Positions 22,956-34,052 of a DNA stretch of 64,000 nucleotides are shown one piece after another; the stretch's first letter is position 1, and each line of letters begins with the position of its first letter. The notes under the pieces are model-generated. The model did not search any database, was not told the DNA's origin, and worked only from the letters and a program-made list of their open reading frames with translations. Source of the stretch: Podospora bellae-mahoneyi. Lineage: Eukaryota > Ascomycota > Sordariomycetes > Sordariales > Podosporaceae. The position numbers and the translations under genes were made by a program. The stretch is from assembly GCF_035222275.1 (NCBI RefSeq), contig NC_085885.1:2480001-2544000 (forward strand). Direction: 5' to 3'.

Positions 22956-23599
22956 GATGGTGCATAATATCTGGCGTTTTACTATTCATAGACACCTTAG
23001 GGCCGGCTCTCCCGCTGCTTTTAACATAAGCTTAATACAACGTTATATGACTCAGGTACCGTAGCCTATCTGCAACCAAAACGAGGTCTGATATCCCCAG
23101 AGATTCGGCGGCATGCCTTTGCCCTATTGGACAGAGGGCCAACAGAATCAAAACAGCAGCAGTGCGTATTATCGTCAGCTTCCTACTAGGCAGAGCTCTT
23201 CAACATCCCGCTTCACGCTGAGTTTCTCGCAATTGCGGGGGTGGTGCAGATGTTCGAGCTTGATCGTGGGGCGAAGCTCCCAATGAGCATGGAGAATGCA
23301 CGTCGAGGATGCGACTCCATTTTCCCATTGGCAAGTCAGATGAAAGAGGCATACGAAAACATGCCAAAAGGTAGCTGGAAGATTCGATCTGCCTGGGCAC
23401 CATTGCAGATTGCCGCAGTTACCCTAGTTCATTCATGCTAACTCACTCTTGTCCAGATCGATGCGAGGTGTTGTGGGAAAGTAAAGACGGGCTAAATCCC
23501 AGCAATACTTCATGAGGGAATGCGCGGTCTTCAGCCATTTTCGATTATCTTTCTGCCTACCTGACCCGGACAATTCCAAGGTACCCCGTCTTAACAACA
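22956..23599. other. Intergenic, no gene seen
   Basis: 3' flank of the glycosyltransferase gene and 5' flank of the helo-like gene. A short plus-strand frame at 23241-23441 shows nothing recognisable. Confidence 0.4.
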
Positions 23600-24786
23600 A
23601 TGGATCCGTTTTCTATCGGTATTGGCTGTATCACCCTACTCGAAGTTGCGCAAAAGACAATTAAACAGCTTTACCAGCTTAGCAAGCGTTATAATGACGC
23701 CCGATCAGATTTATTCAAGACTGTGACTCAACTTCAAAGCCTAGCCTATGTACTGGAGCTTATTCGGTATGACGAAGGAACCCAGCACACGGATAGTCCG
23801 AACCGAAAAAATGATCTCATTATGGACCAAGTCAATCTCTGTATGGACATCATCGAGGAGCTCCAGGCTGTGATTACCTCCATCAACGACTCACGCGTCA
23901 AGTGGGCCATCTCTGGCAAGGCCGCGGTGGAGAATATCCACAAGCAATTACAAACGGTGACTGAACAGCTTGAGCTTACCTTGGGGGTGCATACGTTGTG
24001 AGTTGATACCTACAGCTGTATTCTGTGAGCATCGCAGTGTGTTCTAAACTTTAGTACTAATGGATGAACAGAGCCGTCGCCAAAGATATCAAGAAGGACG
24101 CTACTGAACTGCTGTTGGGTCAAGAACAGATCGGTGCCCAGGTTCAACGCCTGTCCGAACATATGGGACTGAGGGATAACACCGGACCGTCCCATCGGTC
24201 TAGTCCCACCACCATTCCATCATGGTCAAGGACCTCACAAGGTGTCTGTGTCGAAGCCAGCGGACAGTGCAATTCATCTGTTGGTGCCATGGCTGGCATT
24301 CATGAGTCTGTCAACGATGGAAACTACGCCAACGACACATCATCACCAACAAACAGCAGTCAGTGGAGTGGATCAACTGCATACTCGCCACCTGCTTCTA
24401 TCTCTTCTCCCATCAGTGTTATTGACGTAACTGCCACTCTCGTCACCCTCAACGTCAACCCCATCTATCATCATACAGCCGAAACTGGATCGTGGTCTCA
24501 ATACCAGGACCCGGGTACAGTAGCTCCAGATACCCCCGATATCACATTTTGGCCTAGCGAGATGCAGTACTCACCAACAACCATGGCACATAAGACCGCG
24601 AAACTCTCTAAAGAGATCACCATTGAACATGTTGAGACACCCACCGCTCCCTCGAAAGAAGAGGTTATTCGCAACCAGTTCAAGGAAGCCGCTTGGTCAT
24701 TAGCTCCTAAGAAGAAACAAAAGTCAGTCAGGGAGACATTCAAGGAGATGGTCAGGCTGAAGGCTGCTGCGTCTGTCGCTGCTTGA
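23600..24786 (+). CDS. Helo-like N-domain protein without NACHT module
   Basis: Two exons, 23600-23997 and 24072-24786; 370 residues. It opens with MDPFSIGIGCITLLEVAQKT, the hallmark of the fungal helo-like/STAND N-terminal domain, and continues as an amphipathic helical bundle to about residue 150 (ARSDLFKTVTQLQSLAYVLE, VTEQLELTLGVHTLAVAKDI). In STAND proteins this domain precedes NACHT or NB-ARC and acts as a death or signalling effector. Here no P-loop follows. The middle is Ser/Thr/Pro-rich and low in order. The end is a basic helix (PKKKQKSVRETFKEMVRLKA). It could act as a solo effector or adaptor, or may have lost its receptor part. The intron joins in phase 2 and its acceptor follows an ACTAAT branch-like site. 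Confidence 0.75.
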
Positions 24787-26718
24787 CTACAGCATACAGT
24801 GTCCATTATCCTAGCAATACAGTCTTTTTGTCAAGGCACGCTGCACCATCTATCTCGGCATATAATTACATCCACAATTTGAGCACAGATGAGAAGGTTA
24901 GGTCATCCTAAATGGCTTCAACCACTGCGTCGGTATCATACTCTCCAATAGGCAAGCGTGCGGCGTATGTTCTCATGATGCTCCACCGCGACATAAGCAC
25001 TTGAGAGCCACATTTGAGGCACAGCTTTCCCCGAAGCCGAGATGAGCATCAGACCACGTTTTTCTGCTCCCCTGAGTGCGAGTGTGGGTCAAATCCAATT
25101 CCAAGAAGGAACACTGGCCCAAATGCCGGTTTTCTCGGAGCCGTTGATCGGAGGGCAAACAGTTACGCGTATGTAGACAAACAAGTGCAACCAATTGACT
25201 TGCTGCTATGTAGGTATCAGTGGCCTCCCCACCAATTAACCTCCAAAATACCATGGTGGTATGTGGCAATCTTTTTATCTTTGGAACACAACCATAAACT
25301 TGGTTCGACGGGAAAATCCCCAAAAGCGAAGCCGTTGTTGACGTTGCCGTCGATGTCATGATGGAGCACCCCTGCAACAGTGACCCGCTTCGCACCGCCA
25401 CAGCTTCGGCAGCAAAGTGCGCTAGCCACGCTAGCCAAGAGTGCGGGGTACTAAAAAAAGAACTTGGGGGGCCACCGGGACGAGGACAAAGCCCTGTGGT
25501 GATCTTTTTACCTTTTCATGTGCGCTTCGAAGACCCATTCAGCGACTGTCTTGCCTTATGACCGTAAAACACTGGAGAGATTTGTCCGAGATGCGAAGAT
25601 GGGGACTTGGTTATGCGGATTGCCGGACATTTGTTTTGGATGTCTCGTTCAAAGTGGGGATGGGTTGATAACGGGCACCAGTCCCCGTTCCCGGCAAGCT
25701 GTGGCGTTGATGGTTCGTTGACTTTGCTTTGAACGGTTACACAAGGCGATAGTGCCGCTCCTCTACCATGCCCGAGGAGAAGGAATGTAACGGTTGGGAA
25801 TATCGGCTTACAGGCCGCTAAGACAAGCCGACGGCATTGGGAGCCGATCGATATTCCTCATCTACTGGGAACCGTCGACTTCAAGCTTTGCCCTCTTGTG
25901 TTTCACCGACGACTCACATCCCCCAAGATGGACGGTTTGCAGGTCCACCAGCCGGTAATTGCATGGCTGCTGCTCACTGCACAAACTACTGCAGATGCAC
26001 GTCAGGTTCCAAGCTGGACCTCCAGTCTGCTCCTGTTGGTCGGCGGTTCCTGCTAACCACCTCCGCCGCAGAGCCAGGGCCGTGGGAGGACGGCCATAAT
26101 GGAATGTTCAGTTGACATTTAGACATCCCGGTTGGCAACGTGTTGAGGTTTGGGAACATCCCAGGGTCTTCAATGATGGCTTATCCGGGTACGTCCTCGT
26201 ACCTGAGCCTGAGGAAGTCAAGATACACAAGATGCCCTTCTCCGCAGTGGGGCTTGTGTACCTGACACCAGGGCATGCACCCGAACATGGGGGCGTCAGT
26301 GGAAGGACACCACCCGACATGCAGCGACCATCCTTCCAACCAAAGACCCTGAAAGGCCTCCCTCCCCCCTGCCGAGCAGATCCCTGCTTGCCCTGGAGGC
26401 TTAGATTTCGCATTGCGAGCGAAGCTGCGTGATGCTGCTCTGGTGGGTTAATTGCCTCCGCCACTGTGCCTCTTCCTGCCACCAACTTCCTCCCATTTTG
26501 TAGCAAATCCAGATCTTTTTTGGTCTCTTTCCATTCTTCCCTGCCCCGACTGTTATAACCCTACCTGCCTGCGCGCCCTCGAACCGCGCCGTTGGTCTTT
26601 TTTTTGTCTCTTTCTGGATTCTGGAACCGGCCGAGTTTGGGAACCACCACCAAACACCACCACATCTCGAACAATAACCAAGCAGGCGCATACCGAATGC
26701 ACGCGCGATAACAGCGAG
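24787..26718. other. Intergenic, long 5' region of the sensor-like gene
   Basis: No supported gene in 1.9 kb. The last 270 bases are CT-rich and open in the same frame as the following gene, but look like a long 5' leader. Cell-wall sensor genes often have long upstream regions. Confidence 0.4.
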
Positions 26719-28425
26719 ATGAGATCCGATTTCTTTGATCGATTGCCGCCACCGACAGCTCTACTGTTGCTATCGAGTCTGCTTGATCTGAGCAACGCCC
26801 ATATTCTTCAACCATTACCCAGGAGGGTACCAGTTGTTCCGCCAACCACAACGGTCCTGTACCACCCATTGAGTGTTGTCTCATGGCCTCTTCGACCAAC
26901 ACCACCACCTTCACGAGACCTCTTTGCTCTTCGTCGGCGACAGGACAATACAGTATGCGGTTACTTGGGAGGTGACCAGAATTTGGCAGCGACGTGTAGC
27001 GCCGGTTCGCATTGCGTGCTGGATACGGAGAACAATGTGGTGGGGTGCTGCCCAAACGGAGAAGCTTCTTGCACGGCAGGTGTGTTTACCGGATGTGTAG
27101 ATGCGAACAGCGGGCCACAGACGGAGGTGAACCCATACGTTTTTACCTGTGGGGGAAGTGATGTGTGTTACAAGAATGTTTTTCAGGGAGGAGCTTCTCA
27201 GTACGGGTGCGGTTCTGCGAGCGACCTGGCCACGATCGTTTTGACGAGCGCAAGTGGTTTGGCGACGCAGGTCACCTTTCCCACCGTGAGCCTCAGTCTG
27301 ACACAAGCTGTCTCTACGCTGAGCGAGCCAACAACGCTGGGGACGGTAACCAATACCGCCTCAAGCTCAACAGGAACGGAATCGGCCAGTTCAACAGAAA
27401 CAGAGTCGACAAGCTCAAGTGTTTCGTCCTCCAGCTCTACTTCCCCCTCAACATCAACCTCCTCACCATCATCAACGCAATCTTCAACACATTCATCCTC
27501 CACCTCCACGCCAACCACCACCGAAACCACCTCCCCCGCAACCGACGCTCCGGAAACCGGGCGAGCGCAAACAACGAACCGAACAGGCGTAATAGTAGGC
27601 GCCACAATCGGTGGTCTCGCCGTCCTCATCGCCCTGGTAGCCCTTCTCGCCTTTTGCATCCGCCGCCGACAAAACGCCAACGCGAGATCGGGTCCCGGGA
27701 AAGGAAGCATCCGCGGACAAAACATCAGCACCCCCCGCCCCGGTCCAGGAACAGGCTTCGCCGCCATCCCCCAAGACAGCGACGCCTTTGAGACCGGTCC
27801 CAGCCCCAACCCGATGTTCGCCGGGCAAAACCAACCCTCATTACAACAGCAAACGAAGAGTATACCCCTCATGACAGCAGTGCCGCCCCGCATGCCCTTC
27901 CAAAACGACGTCTCACCCATCGGCCAAGACGATATTTCTCCCTATGCTTATTCTGGCGCCGGGGGAGTGGTCTCAGCTATCACCCCCCACTCTCACACCT
28001 CTTACCCCCCTAGCGACGAGTTGAGCATGCAATATCAGCATATGCAGCAGCAGGGACAATACCCGGCTATCTACAGCGGCGCGGCGGCTATCCCTGTTGT
28101 GCACAACGGGAGGGGAGATGAGAACAGACTCGAGTCGGATCAGGTACCGCTCACAAGGGAGATTGACGATTTCAGCCACGGGTTTAGTGCGGCGCTGGAT
28201 AGGATCGGGGAGGAGGATGAGGAGGATCATTTGAGGAGGGAGGAAGGGGGGGATGATTTGGGGGAGATGAATATGAGTGGTGGTCGGCGGGGAGATGTTG
28301 GGGAGGGGCCACCAGGGGATTATAGCAGGGTGGCGAGTTCGGTGTATAGTCGGGCGAGCAATGGGGGTGGGAGGCCGTTGTGGCAGCAGAATAGACGGCC
28401 GAGTAAGACTGGGATGTGGATGTGA
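26719..28425 (+). CDS. Cys-rich, mucin-like single-pass surface protein (sensor-like)
   Basis: A single exon of 568 residues from the ATG at 26719, chosen because it places a signal peptide (ALLLLSSLLDLSNA) at the N terminus; the frame stays open upstream. A Cys-rich module follows at about 78-160 (CGYLGGDQNLAATCSAGSHC, GCCPNGEASCTAG, CGGSDVCYKN). Then comes a long Ser/Thr stalk (about 190-285), likely O-mannosylated, one helix at about 291-314 (VIVGATIGGLAVLIALVALL) with a basic stop, and a cytosolic tail of about 250 residues with Pro, Gln and acidic patches. This plan is that of Wsc/Mid2-type wall-stress sensors, although the Cys module is not a standard WSC domain. A sensor or adhesion role is inferred. 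The stalk DNA gives long spurious frames on other strands. Confidence 0.78.
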   Translation: MRSDFFDRLPPPTALLLLSSLLDLSNAHILQPLPRRVPVVPPTTTVLYHPLSVVSWPLRPTPPPSRDLFALRRRQDNTVCGYLGGDQNLAATCSAGSHCVLDTENNVVGCCPNGEASCTAGVFTGCVDANSGPQTEVNPYVFTCGGSDVCYKNVFQGGASQYGCGSASDLATIVLTSASGLATQVTFPTVSLSLTQAVSTLSEPTTLGTVTNTASSSTGTESASSTETESTSSSVSSSSSTSPSTSTSSPSSTQSSTHSSSTSTPTTTETTSPATDAPETGRAQTTNRTGVIVGATIGGLAVLIALVALLAFCIRRRQNANARSGPGKGSIRGQNISTPRPGPGTGFAAIPQDSDAFETGPSPNPMFAGQNQPSLQQQTKSIPLMTAVPPRMPFQNDVSPIGQDDISPYAYSGAGGVVSAITPHSHTSYPPSDELSMQYQHMQQQGQYPAIYSGAAAIPVVHNGRGDENRLESDQVPLTREIDDFSHGFSAALDRIGEEDEEDHLRREEGGDDLGEMNMSGGRRGDVGEGPPGDYSRVASSVYSRASNGGGRPLWQQNRRPSKTGMWM

Positions 28426-29413
28426 TGACTTGTGGAATTGGAATACATGGGATGGCGTTTTGAGATTGGGATACGGGAAAAGATGACGGGGTTGGCTTTA
28501 CGGGGTGGGCTGGCTGTTGGAAAGGGATGGGTTATACTTGTTTTAATGTAATTATGAGCGAGCGAGCGCGCGCGGCATGGTATGGTTAGTTACTGTTGGG
28601 GTCTTTGGGGTAGGAAATACCTCTTTGTATAAATGAACTCTATGGCATTGGGTACCTCTTGTTGCAGTTTGTTCCGTTCCCTTTTTTCTTTATGATGGGA
28701 ACTCGCTCATGCTCCGGGATTGGCCCGGGGAAAGGATACCACGATAAAACCTCAATTCCACCCATCATCAATAAGCCATTTCACAGCCGCCCCCTTCATC
28801 GGAATCTTTGCATTCAACAATCACGACATGGTCAAAGACCCAAGCTTCCTCGGATTGTTATTCCATCCCAACACTTTCCTCTGCGCTATCGTCGGGTTAT
28901 TTATCACCCATGCCAAGACTTGAACATCTAACTCCGATCAGGGAGATAGGCGATAACCCCCCTTGAGTTATCCTCGGAATCAAGATTTATGCCACGATAG
29001 GTTTCGTCGCATCTCAGGGGTCCACCATTCCGTTCTTCTGAGAACCCTGGATTTAAGAGATGGCGGCTCACCCCGCAATCCTACATTTGATCGGATGGAA
29101 ACTGTTGGAATTGGGTTGAGTGTGACGTCACTGTTACATCAAGGGGGTTTTCGGCTTAGTGAGCAGGAGATGCATCACCTCCCCCAAAGGGGCCGTCAGA
29201 ATTATCAATGGAGATCGGATCGTGGAGTTTGGCTTGTGAAAGAAGGGGGCTCGTACGTAGCTACATAAAAAGTTTGGTCTTTCTCTCACTCACCGAACAT
29301 CAATATTCACTCAGCCAACACCACCACCACCACCACCACCACCACCACCAACAATACCACATCTCACCAACGCAACAAACACAACAATACAACAACACAC
29401 TCACGCCCAAAAA
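28426..29413. other. Intergenic with CAC trinucleotide run
   Basis: 3' flank of the sensor-like gene and 5' flank of the DJ-1/Hsp31 gene. A (CAC)n tract lies at 29318-29352 in the probable leader of the latter. No other gene seen. Confidence 0.45.
29318..29352 (+). repeat. (CAC)n microsatellite
   Basis: About eleven CAC units in the probable 5' leader of the DJ-1-family gene, followed by a CA/A-rich leader up to its ATG. Confidence 0.9.
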
Positions 29414-30203
29414 ATGTCCCCCTCCATCCTCGTAGTCCTCACCTCCCACGCCGACCTGGCCGACACAGGCAAAAAAACAGGCTGGTACCTCTCCGAGTTC
29501 TCCCACCCCCACCACGTTTTTGCGTCTTCCTCCCCTCCCCCCAAAATCACCGTCGCCTCCCCCCGCGGCGGCGCCGCTCCCCTGGACCAGTCCTCCATCG
29601 AAGCCGCCAAAGACGACGAGATCTCTGTTGAGTTCTTGCACAAGCAATCCGCCCTCTGGGAGGCCACCACTCCCCTTTCCCAGATCCTTCAACAAGGCAT
29701 CGACAGCTACGACGCCCTCTTCTTCCCCGGCGGCCACGGCCCCATGTTTGATCTCGCCGGCGATAAGGAATCGCAGGAGATTGTAAAGAGGTTTTGGGAG
29801 GCGGGCAAGATCGTCAGCGCTGTTTGGTAAGTTTTTATCATATAATTATCGTGCTTGTTTCCAAGTCGAGAGAGAGACACCATTTTTCAGCTGTTGGCTA
29901 ACAAAGACACTCAATTCAAACAGCCATGGACCTGCCGCGTTGGTGAATGTCAAGTTGAGCAATGGGGATTACCTCCTCAAGGGGAAGAAGGTGACCGCTT
30001 TTAGCAATTCCGAGGAGGACGGCGTTGGACTTTCGGAGAAGATGCCTTTCATGCTGGAGACCAGGATCAAGGAGGTTGGCGCGGAGTACGAAAAGGCTGG
30101 CCAGGACTGGGGGGAGAAGCTCGTTGTTGATGGGAAGCTCATCACGGGGCAGAACCCTGCAAGTGCAAAGGCGGTTGGAGAGGCTATTCTGAAGGTTATT
30201 TAG
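29414..30203 (+). CDS. DJ-1/PfpI family protein, Hsp31-like glyoxalase III
   Basis: Two exons, 29414-29826 and 29924-30203; 230 residues, normal for Hsp31-type proteins. The intron splits the nucleophile codon, restoring SAVCHGPAALVNV, in which Cys is the catalytic nucleophile and the next His belongs to the triad. The acidic partner is in TGWYLSEFSHP near the N terminus. DALFFPGGHGPMFDLA forms the oxyanion and glycine-rich part. Hsp31 proteins convert methylglyoxal to D-lactate without glutathione and also act as stress chaperones in the cytosol. Catalytic residues all look present. The very C-rich first exon contrasts with the second. Confidence 0.9.
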
Positions 30204-30306
30204 GTAGTTTGGTGCCTGGCGATGGGGTTTTTGAGTTAGCTGCATAGAAATGATGATAAAGCGCCTACATAGGTACTGGTTACGGATGATGAATATAACC
30301 CCTCAT

Positions 30307-33033
30307 CTAGAAGAGATAAATGCGACGTCTCTCCCAGTACTTTTTAAGCTCTATTGGCATGATTGTTTCCGGCAACCATCCTGGCCACGGGTTTGGCAGC
30401 TTCTTTTTCTCATCCGATGATGAAGGGTCAAGATAGCAATCTCCAACCACCGCATATGCAGGACCTTCGAGGGATTCATCGCGCTCAGGTAAGCGGAACC
30501 GGAGCACAATAGGTGAGCTAGTACCCGGAAGCATCATCACCTCATCTCCCACAGTCATGCTCCCCGGGCCCAGCCCAAGAGTGCTGTCGTTCAAGGCGAA
30601 CATGACCCTCCCCGTTGTTGCAAGAACGAGAGCCTCGTTGAGAGGTTTCATGTTTGCATCGTCTGGGAAATCGTGACGTTCAAACACATGATCAAGCCAC
30701 TCCAGAAGCAGCGCTTCCACAGTATCACGATGGCTCTCATCTCCAACTCCATCGACTTCAGCTGTACTCTGCAGTGTTTCGGTGAGATTGGTTTCGCCCA
30801 GCAAGGTCTTGGCCAACTTCACCCTGTGATACCCTGACATCTTTTCGTAGTAGGAGACCCATTTCGAAATCGTGCTGAAAGCGGAATCGCGATCGTCCCA
30901 AGAAAAGAGTCGCTCGCCAACATGTCTTACGGTACCCAGAGGCATGGATTCCATTGACAAAAAGCTCTTTCGTCTGCGTCCATCAGGATACCATCTCGAT
31001 TCATCAAGCTCCCATCTAAAATGATGCTGGATAGCACTCTCCGATTTGGGGGTTCGGAAAGTGACCGTTTCATACCTGATCACCATCCGATCAAGCCAAG
31101 CCGCTGTGTCTTTTCCAAACCAGAAATCATCCCGAGATTCTGAGTCCATGTTTGGGGTAACTTGGCCAACCTCAAACTTTGATTTTACATCGCGATGAAA
31201 AGCCGCCGAACGACCGAATGCGCTGATAGAAGGGTGTTCGGCGAGGTCCTCATATGCACTGCCCCAAGAGCAGTGAGCTTTCAGGTTGATGCATAGCTCC
31301 TGTATCCTCTCGACGGTGGTTACCAACGCGTTGGCGTCTCTCCTCCGGTAGAAATCCAGGCAGGTGATGTTCAGTAGTCGGTGGTACGAGTCGAATTCCT
31401 TCTCCAGGCGTTTCGGTAGTTTTCGTTCTTGTGGATTCTCGTTGATCCAGTGCAACAACAGTGTCATTCCTTCGGCCACAAACTTCCAGTATCCCGCCTC
31501 TGATTGTACCAGAGTCAGTTTCCACGCCAAACTCCGTTCGCTCTTTTCACTGCCACCTCTTTGTGCCCGCTGGCGGTCACCTTCATCGTACACTGCGCTC
31601 CAGTCTGGAACCCAGCTTGCAAGATCTCTCCTGTTCTTCCGTGCCAAGTCACCATGCCAGATTTCCAGAGAGTGACTCCGACGAATAAGCTCCACGGCTG
31701 TTGCTCGGTACACATCGGCAACTGAGTCCTCATAGCTTGCCAAGGCAAAGAATCTCTGAGAATTGGATGCCAACCCCAGCAAGGCAAATACCTTGTCTCG
31801 CTCATCAGTTGCCCGTCTCGTGCTGAAGTCCTGGAGGAGAGTCAGCAGAGGGGCGCCGAGATTCTTCTTCCACTGGTTGCGTAAATCGCGGAAGCTCAGA
31901 ACCTGGCGACAGAAGTACTGAAGCACCTTGATGCTATCGGGACGGAAGATTGTGGACATGTCGACAGAGGGGCTCGAAAGCGATGAGGCGGCAGCAATAA
32001 ACATGTCCCATGGGCATGTCACTGTGCCGCAACGGACGACTGCCACTCGACTGACAATCATCTCCTGCACGACCCAGATGCGCTGCCACCATGGGTTGAG
32101 GAGCATACAGCGCAGGGTTTCGACCATAGTACCAAGCAGGTCGCAGGAGGGGTCCGTGGCGGTGAGTTTGCGCATCCTGTCGACAAGTTCAGAAGTCAAG
32201 ACTTCATCGCCCAGTACCCGGAGGAGACAGAACATGTGGAATGTTGAAGAGAGATGCCGAGATCGGATCTGTGGCCGTTTGCTCCTATCGTTCATTGGGA
32301 GGGAGGGCATGGCTGAGGCAGAAAGTGCGGCCCAGAACTCTTCTAGGTGGACCCCATCGCGTTCGTCATTGTAAAAGTGTTGTTGGGTAGGAGCTTTGGA
32401 GATTATGTGGTGCTCGGAGAGACGCTTTGGTCGGTGGTTTTTTCCATCGCCGAGGTACACCACAACTTGTGTGCCGCCTGAGTAAATGTCCTTCATCAGC
32501 TGGACTTGTTTACCCCTCTCCTTCAGATCGGATTGATCAATGCACTGGTATCAGGCTCTCATTAGCACCCTGTTTATACTTGAACAACCGAAGAAACAGG
32601 GCACACAAACCAGTGCATCGATCCACATTTTCACAGGCTTCTCATGGTCTCTAAGGAAGAGTAGAGCGTTGGCCAGGTTGACAGTAACCGGCCATGTTCG
32701 ACCCTCGAGTATGATGTTTTCGGTAACTCGAGGTGATCCCCTGTCCTCACATGTTCAGCTGACATAACTGTTAGCAGGGCAGCATCATACCACATACCAT
32801 GCATACGACAAGGTCGAATACTCAGTTATATCATCGACGTCCAGAGAGTGGCATGTCAGCTCACAGCTAATTGGATCCGTCCATTTTCCCGGCTTGATCG
32901 TCACCAGCCTTATCTCATCCGTATCACTCAATTTATGGTAGTGATAGGGGTCGTTCTCGTCGGGGACCTCTGTGATCTTTAGCATCAACTCCTTGCTCGT
33001 CCATTCATCCTTCGGCGGTGCGGTTTGCTGCAT
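30307..33033 (-). CDS. Heterokaryon incompatibility (HET) domain protein
   Basis: Three exons, 33033-32798, 32740-32611 and 32544-30307; 867 residues. Splicing rebuilds the HET signature: EYSTLSYAWGSPRVTENI, then LANALLFLRDHEKPVKMWID, then ALCIDQSDLKERGKQVQLMK and DIYSGGTQVVVYLGDG (about residues 70-160). A second family block (WWQRIWVVQEMIVSRVAVVR) follows, and later RRATDERDKVFALLGLASN, also usual in HET proteins. The C-terminal half is unassigned but ends in a typical beta region (VGDEVMMLPGTSSPIVLRFR). HET proteins trigger programmed cell death upon non-self recognition between strains; the partner here is unknown. No breaks seen. A telomere-like repeat lies about 200 bases upstream of the ATG. 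Confidence 0.9.
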
Positions 33034-33224
33034 GAGGAAAGCGGTTGACAGGATTGTGCGTGGTTTCCGCAGAGCAGCTCAATTGAGGGGTAGCGCAGCG
33101 GTAGGGGCCCGCAAATGTCAAGACAACGAGGCATGAAATCCAACCTGGTGAAACAGCTGAAGATCTGGTAGAAGAGCAGACTGCTTATGACTGGAGATAG
33201 TATTTCATAACAATATTGCAGTTT

Positions 33225-33262
<38 letters not shown>

Positions 33263-33746
33263 AAGGGTGAGGGTGAGGGTAAGGGTGAGGGTGAGGGTGA
33301 GGTAACCGAGCACAGCCACGAGCATCTTATGCAGGCAAATCTCACAGCGGCCTAATTCTGCCCGAAAAGGCAATAATACTGCACCTTGGATCCTTTATGA
33401 ATAATGAGGCCCCCAAACCATGCTGATGATAGTTGAGCATCTTACAACAGCGGCATTCCACCAAGAGCCAAGCCAGCCTATTGCCTAAGTCGGCCAATCG
33501 TAACTTTACATGTATCTACACAGCCTTTCAATTCCACCCAAGCGTGAGATGGGTTACATCGCAAGCGGACGGAGAGAGGCTGTGCATTTGGACAGCTGAC
33601 ATCCTGATCCTCATGATGGCGGTTATAAAGAAGATTCAACTCCCCTGTAGGGTGGCACCCGGTGTTGATCGTTCATTAACAACAACAACAACAACAAATA
33701 ACAGCAAACGAACACCTCGGCCCAACCAGTGGTCCCACCGCTCAAG
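33034..33746. promoter_or_regulatory. Divergent spacer, HET gene promoter side
   Basis: Between the HET gene (minus) and a small plus-strand gene. It holds a telomere-like hexamer array at 33226-33305 and a (CAA)n run at about 33679-33697 in the leader of the plus-strand gene. Confidence 0.45.
33226..33305 (+). repeat. Degenerate telomere-like hexamer array (GGGTGA)n
   Basis: About thirteen tandem hexamers, mostly GAGGGT with two GTAAGG variants that recreate the GGGTAA form. The unit differs from the canonical TTAGGG/CCCTAA by one or two bases. It ends at GGTAACC. Confidence 0.9.
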
Positions 33747-34052
33747 ATGGACAGCAAATCACAAGTTTCAACTGCACAGAACCACAACACGAAGAGATTC
33801 TCTCTAGAGTCCGAGTCTTCCGTCGGGCAGTTTACCCTGAAAGAGGGACAATCCTCAGGCGAGACCAAGCCAAAGAAATCCAGCAGACTGAGTAAATTCT
33901 TGTCGAAGATGCAAAGCCCTGCCGTCCGAAACGGCGCGCAGATGCAAGAGAAGGACAAAGAGGAAGAGAAGCGCACGGGGGTGAAGAAGAAGGATCATTC
34001 GGAGAACCCGTATGTGACGGAGTTGATGTCTGATTATCGCTATGTGCTTTGA
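33747..34052 (+). CDS. Small basic hypothetical protein
   Basis: An open frame of 101 residues from the ATG at 33747, preceded by an A/C-rich leader. An upstream in-frame ATG at 33729 would add six residues. The product is polar and Lys/Ser/Glu-rich (KPKKSSRLSKFLSKMQSPAV, KDKEEEKRTGVKKKDHSENP), predicted mostly disordered, ending with a short conserved-looking ENPYVTELMSDYRYVL. No domain recognised. The pattern of a disordered body and an ordered C-terminal motif is common among short conserved fungal proteins. Confidence is moderate because no splicing or family match supports it. Confidence 0.45.
   Translation: MDSKSQVSTAQNHNTKRFSLESESSVGQFTLKEGQSSGETKPKKSSRLSKFLSKMQSPAVRNGAQMQEKDKEEEKRTGVKKKDHSENPYVTELMSDYRYVL

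Noticed and set aside
27198-27920. Long minus-strand open frame (240 residues) and a shorter plus-strand frame inside the sensor-like gene
   Set aside because: They mirror the Ser/Thr-rich stalk and TM-encoding DNA. Composition is skewed, no domain is present, and the sense frame has a signal peptide, Cys module and TM helix.
33185-33373. Minus-strand frame with repeated TL residues
   Set aside because: It is the translation of a hexamer array, which is open in every frame by construction.
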